This document shows, piece after piece, positions 61,094 through 64,000 of a stretch of 64,000 nucleotides of DNA. The stretch's first letter is position 1. Each line of letters starts with the position of its first letter. A program made the translations under genes and the position numbers. The stretch spans positions 62,001 to 126,000 of the forward strand of contig WGOE01000005.1 of assembly GCA_016124195.1 (NCBI GenBank), read 5' to 3'. The stretch is from a bacterium. GTDB taxonomy: Bacteria > Pseudomonadota > Alphaproteobacteria > Rhodobacterales > Rhodobacteraceae. Below the pieces are notes generated by a model. The model did not search any database and had not been told where the DNA came from. It was given only the letters and a program-made list of their open reading frames with translations.

Positions 61094-61874
61094 TTTTCTG
61101 GTCCGGGCCGGTCTGGCGGGGTTCGGGGTTTCGCTGGCGACCGGGCCGCTTGGGGCCTTTGTGCTATGGCGCCGGATGGCCTATTTCGGCGATGCCACGG
61201 CGCATGCCGCCATCCTGGGCGTGGCACTGGCGCTGGCCACCGATATGCCGGTGCCCCTCGGCACGCTGATCGTGGCCGTGGCGATGGCGGTGACGGTGGC
61301 CGGGCTGGCGGCGCGCGGCTGGGCGGTGGACACGACGCTGGGCGTGCTGAGCCACGGGGCGCTTGCCCTTGGGCTCGTGGCGATCAGCTTTGTGCACGGG
61401 GTTCATACCAGCCTCGAATCCTATCTCTTCGGCGACATTCTCGCGGTGACCAAGGGCGATCTGGCCTATATCTGGGTCGGGGCCCTGGCGGTGGTGGCGC
61501 TGTTGGCCTGGCGCTGGCAGGGCCTGCTGACCGCGACGCTGAACGACGATCTGGCCCGGGCGGACGGCATCTCGCCCGACGTGGAGCGCCTGATCCTGAC
61601 GCTGGCGCTGGCGCTGGTGGTGGCGGTGGCACTGAAGGTGGTAGGGGCCCTGCTGATCGCGGCCATGCTGGTCATTCCGGCTGCTGCGGCGCGAGCCATC
61701 TCTCGCGGGCCCGAACAGATGGCGATCCTGGGCTCGGTCATCGGCGCCGTCGCCTGCCTTTCGGGGCTGGCGCTGTCTTTCTGGCAGGACACGCCGGCCG
61801 GCCCCTCGATCGTGGCGGCGGCGGCGGTTCTCTTCGCGCTTGCGGCCGGCTTCGGCAAGATGCGGCGGCACTAG
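61083..61874 (+). CDS. znuB: zinc ABC transporter permease
   Basis: A 263-residue metal-type ABC permease (ZnuB/TroC). Marks: GPLGAFVLWRRMAYFGDATAHAAILGVALA at the N-terminus, VHTSLESYLFGDILAV and GALLIAAMLVIPAAAARAISR. Seven or eight membrane segments. It forms the channel for ZnuA-delivered zinc and overlaps znuC by 11 bases. ATG at 61083; the frame is open from 61032 inside znuC. Confidence 0.94.
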   Translation: MLDDFLVRAGLAGFGVSLATGPLGAFVLWRRMAYFGDATAHAAILGVALALATDMPVPLGTLIVAVAMAVTVAGLAARGWAVDTTLGVLSHGALALGLVAISFVHGVHTSLESYLFGDILAVTKGDLAYIWVGALAVVALLAWRWQGLLTATLNDDLARADGISPDVERLILTLALALVVAVALKVVGALLIAAMLVIPAAAARAISRGPEQMAILGSVIGAVACLSGLALSFWQDTPAGPSIVAAAAVLFALAAGFGKMRRH

Positions 61875-62009
61875 GGCGCGTCGGCCCGGCCAATCCCGTG
61901 CCGCTTTCGTGCGCCATGTCGTTTTCGGCCAACAAGTGTCGGGTCGCCTTGCCCGGTGGGCCGGCGATGCGGCACATAAGAGGAAAATCCTTTTGCGGAG
62001 TCGCAGCCC

Positions 62010-64000
62010 ATGAAAACCCATGTCAAAGCCCTGGTCGTCGGCGGTGGCGCCGTCGGCAACGGCATCGCCTATCACCTGGCCAAAGCCGGGTGGGACACGA
62101 TGCTGGTGGAACGTGACGAACTGACCTCGGGCTCGACCTGGCACGCGGCGGGTCTTTTGCCCCTGTTCAACATGGGCTATGCCACGACCCATATCCACAA
62201 ATACTCGGTCGACTTCTACAAGGGGCTCGAGGCCGAAACCGGCCTCAACCCCGGCTTCTATGTCGTGGGCAACCTGCGCATGGCGCAGCGCCAGGAACGG
62301 ATGGACGAATATATGCTCTATTCCTCGGTGGCCGAAACCGCCGGGGTCCATCACGAATTCCTGTCGCCGAAAGAGATCAAGGACCGCTGGCCCCTGGTGC
62401 GCACCGACGATCTGGTGGGCGCGCTTTATCACCCGCAGGACGGCTATATCAACCCGGCCGACGTGACGCAGGCCATGGCCAAGGGCGCCCGCCAGCTGGG
62501 CGCCACGATCGAACGCAAGATCCAGGTCGATGGCTATCGTTGGACCGGGTCGGAATGGATCGTGTCTTGCTCTCGCATGGTGGAAACCGGCGGGCGTCTG
62601 GTGCCCTCGGACGACAAGTTCGAAATCCATGCCGAGCATGTCGTCACCGCCACCGGCAACCATGCGCAGCGCACCGCCAAGCTCCTGGGCATCAAGATCC
62701 CGGCGATCCCGGTCGAGCATCAGTATATCGTCACCGAACCCGACCCGATGCTGGTGGAATACCGCAAGACCCATCCCCAGCACCCGGTCCTGCGTGACGC
62801 CGATGCCAAATGGTATGTCCGCGAAGAGCGCGGTGGCTGGATCCTCGGGCCCTATGAATACGGCGCCCCGGCGCGGGTCCTCTATGACGTGCCGGAAAGC
62901 TTCCGCGCCGACCTGTTCCCGCTGGATCTGGAAAGGATCGAGGCGGAATACATGTCGATGATCCACCGCATCCCCTCGTCCGAAACCGTGGGGCTGAAGG
63001 ACGATTTCAACGGCCCGATCTGCTATACGCCCGACGGCAACCCACTGGTCGGCCCGGCACCCGGCCTGCGCAACATGTGGCTGGCCGAAGGCTTCAGCTT
63101 TGGCATCACGGCGGCGGGCGGCACGGGCTATTACCTTGCGCAGATGATGGTGAATGGCGAGGCCGAGATCGACATGGCCAGCCTGGACCCCAAGCGCTAC
63201 GGGTCGTGGATGACCACCGAATACGCCGCGCGCAAGAACGAGGAATGCTACAACCACGTCTTCATCCTGCACCACCCGGATGAGGAGCGCGAAGCCTGCC
63301 GCCCCCTGCGCACGGCCCCGGTCTATGACCGGCAAAAGGCCTTGGGCGCGCAGTTTGGCCAGGTGAACGGCTGGGAGCGCCCGATCTATTACGGCCCCAA
63401 GGATGCGCCGGAGGATTTCGACCACAAGGCGCGGTCGTTCCGTCGTGGCGGCTGGTGGCAATATGCGGTGGACGAGGCCAAGGCAATCCGCGAGACCGCC
63501 GGCCTGATCGATGCCACCGCCTTTACCAAGCATCTGGTGCGCGGACCGGGGGCCACGGCCTTCCTCGACTGGTTCACCTGCAACACGCTGCCCAAGGTCG
63601 GCCGCATCAACCTGACCTATGCTCTGACCCCGCAGGGCACGACGCGCACCGAATATACGATCGTTCGCAATGGCGAGAACGATTACTATCTGGTCTCCGC
63701 CGGCGCCTGGACGGCCTATGACGCCGACTATCTGCGCAAATGCGCCGAGGACATGGCGCCGAAGTTCGGCCATGTCGAAATCCATGACGTGACAACGCAG
63801 TGGGGCGTCTTTGCCCTCGCCGGGCCGAACTCGCGCAAGATCCTGGCAGAGCTGATCCGGGATGCCGACCCCGCCACGGCGCTGTCGAACAAGCGCTTCC
63901 CCTGGCTCTCGGCACGCAAGATCGAACTCGGCATGTGCCCGGTCAACGCGATCCGCGTGGCCTATACCGGCGAGTTGGGCTGGGAATTGCACCACCCGAT
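62010..64000 (+). CDS. FAD-dependent dimethylglycine/sarcosine dehydrogenase-like protein (partial)
   Basis: The first 663 residues of a large protein, cut by the window end. The N-terminal part is a DAO-type FAD domain: VVGGGAVGNGIAYHL at residues 9-23 and the covalent-FAD site His45 in SGSTWHAAGLL. From about 400 a GcvT-like aminomethyltransferase domain follows (ETAGLIDATAFTKHLVRGPGA, FALAGPNSRKI, MCPVNAIRVAYTGELGWE). Such two-domain proteins demethylate dimethylglycine, sarcosine or similar N-methyl compounds and hand the one-carbon unit to tetrahydrofolate. ATG at 62010 with GGAG about 9 bases upstream. No partner gene is visible on the 5' side. Confidence 0.88.
   Translation, partial: MKTHVKALVVGGGAVGNGIAYHLAKAGWDTMLVERDELTSGSTWHAAGLLPLFNMGYATTHIHKYSVDFYKGLEAETGLNPGFYVVGNLRMAQRQERMDEYMLYSSVAETAGVHHEFLSPKEIKDRWPLVRTDDLVGALYHPQDGYINPADVTQAMAKGARQLGATIERKIQVDGYRWTGSEWIVSCSRMVETGGRLVPSDDKFEIHAEHVVTATGNHAQRTAKLLGIKIPAIPVEHQYIVTEPDPMLVEYRKTHPQHPVLRDADAKWYVREERGGWILGPYEYGAPARVLYDVPESFRADLFPLDLERIEAEYMSMIHRIPSSETVGLKDDFNGPICYTPDGNPLVGPAPGLRNMWLAEGFSFGITAAGGTGYYLAQMMVNGEAEIDMASLDPKRYGSWMTTEYAARKNEECYNHVFILHHPDEEREACRPLRTAPVYDRQKALGAQFGQVNGWERPIYYGPKDAPEDFDHKARSFRRGGWWQYAVDEAKAIRETAGLIDATAFTKHLVRGPGATAFLDWFTCNTLPKVGRINLTYALTPQGTTRTEYTIVRNGENDYYLVSAGAWTAYDADYLRKCAEDMAPKFGHVEIHDVTTQWGVFALAGPNSRKILAELIRDADPATALSNKRFPWLSARKIELGMCPVNAIRVAYTGELGWELHHP

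Noticed and set aside
61164-63995. 943-residue open frame on the minus strand over znuB and the dehydrogenase gene
   Set aside because: Antisense of two clear genes; the composition (Arg/His/Gly-rich, repetitive) is typical of GC-driven shadow frames.
1-64000. CRISPR arrays, tRNA or rRNA genes
   Set aside because: No regular direct repeats with spacers, and no tRNA-like or rRNA-like stretch was noticed; the gaps are short and otherwise explained. A computer scan would settle tRNAs.

Overview
The window looks like the chromosome of an alphaproteobacterium of the Rhodobacterales (Rhodobacteraceae-like). It is very GC-rich, densely packed, and full of short overlaps between neighbouring genes. 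The blocks leuS-lptE-holA, xthA / response regulator / ribA / L,D-transpeptidase and the twin-box znuA-zur locus fit that group. I cannot name a genus. I see no rRNA, tRNA or CRISPR array.

Layout. 0-15.5 kb is housekeeping: xthA, an OmpR-type response regulator, ribA, an L,D-transpeptidase, an amylosucrase, yggS, a porin, a DUF3576 lipoprotein, leuS-lptE-holA, an orphan DsbD-type periplasmic domain, yqgE and a flavoprotein. 15.5-19.5 kb is a polyamine-type (YdcSTUV-like) ABC importer operon. 19.7-23.1 kb holds the end of the beta-ketoadipate pathway (pcaI, pcaJ, pcaF) divergent from its IclR regulator, with a perfect inverted repeat between them. 23.2-25.3 kb is a PAS-GGDEF-EAL protein. 25.3-31.2 kb is a capsule export and precursor block (galE, kpsT, kpsE, kpsM, ugd). 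It is followed by a 1356-residue phage-like spike/fibre protein (31.3-35.4 kb). 35.5-37.1 kb is argO/argP, then an acyltransferase.

38.2-48.5 kb is an accessory sugar (or cyclitol) catabolic island in two transcription units. The first is a TIM-barrel isomerase, an RpiR regulator and a PfkB kinase. The second is a three-histidine-box membrane oxygenase, a FrcBCA-type ABC importer, an aldose-epimerase-like protein and a D-2-hydroxyacid dehydrogenase. A LacI regulator is divergent from the second unit. The membrane oxygenase inside a sugar import operon suggests oxidative removal of a substituent such as an O-methyl group. This is the best candidate for an undescribed pathway here.

48.5-51.3 kb carries zapE, a cold-shock protein and a serine hydrolase. 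51.3-57.8 kb encodes most of urate-to-glyoxylate breakdown (puuD, uraH, a puuE-uraD fusion, allE, allA) with a LysR regulator and a dienelactone hydrolase; allantoate amidohydrolase is not in the window. PuuD has an altered haem motif (CxxWH). 57.8-61.9 kb has galM and the zinc uptake regulon (znuA divergent from zur-znuC-znuB, two Zur-box-like palindromes). The window ends inside a dimethylglycine/sarcosine dehydrogenase-like gene.

Two families of short intergenic repeats occur twice each. Hairpin attenuators follow the binding-protein genes of both ABC operons in frame of their transcripts.
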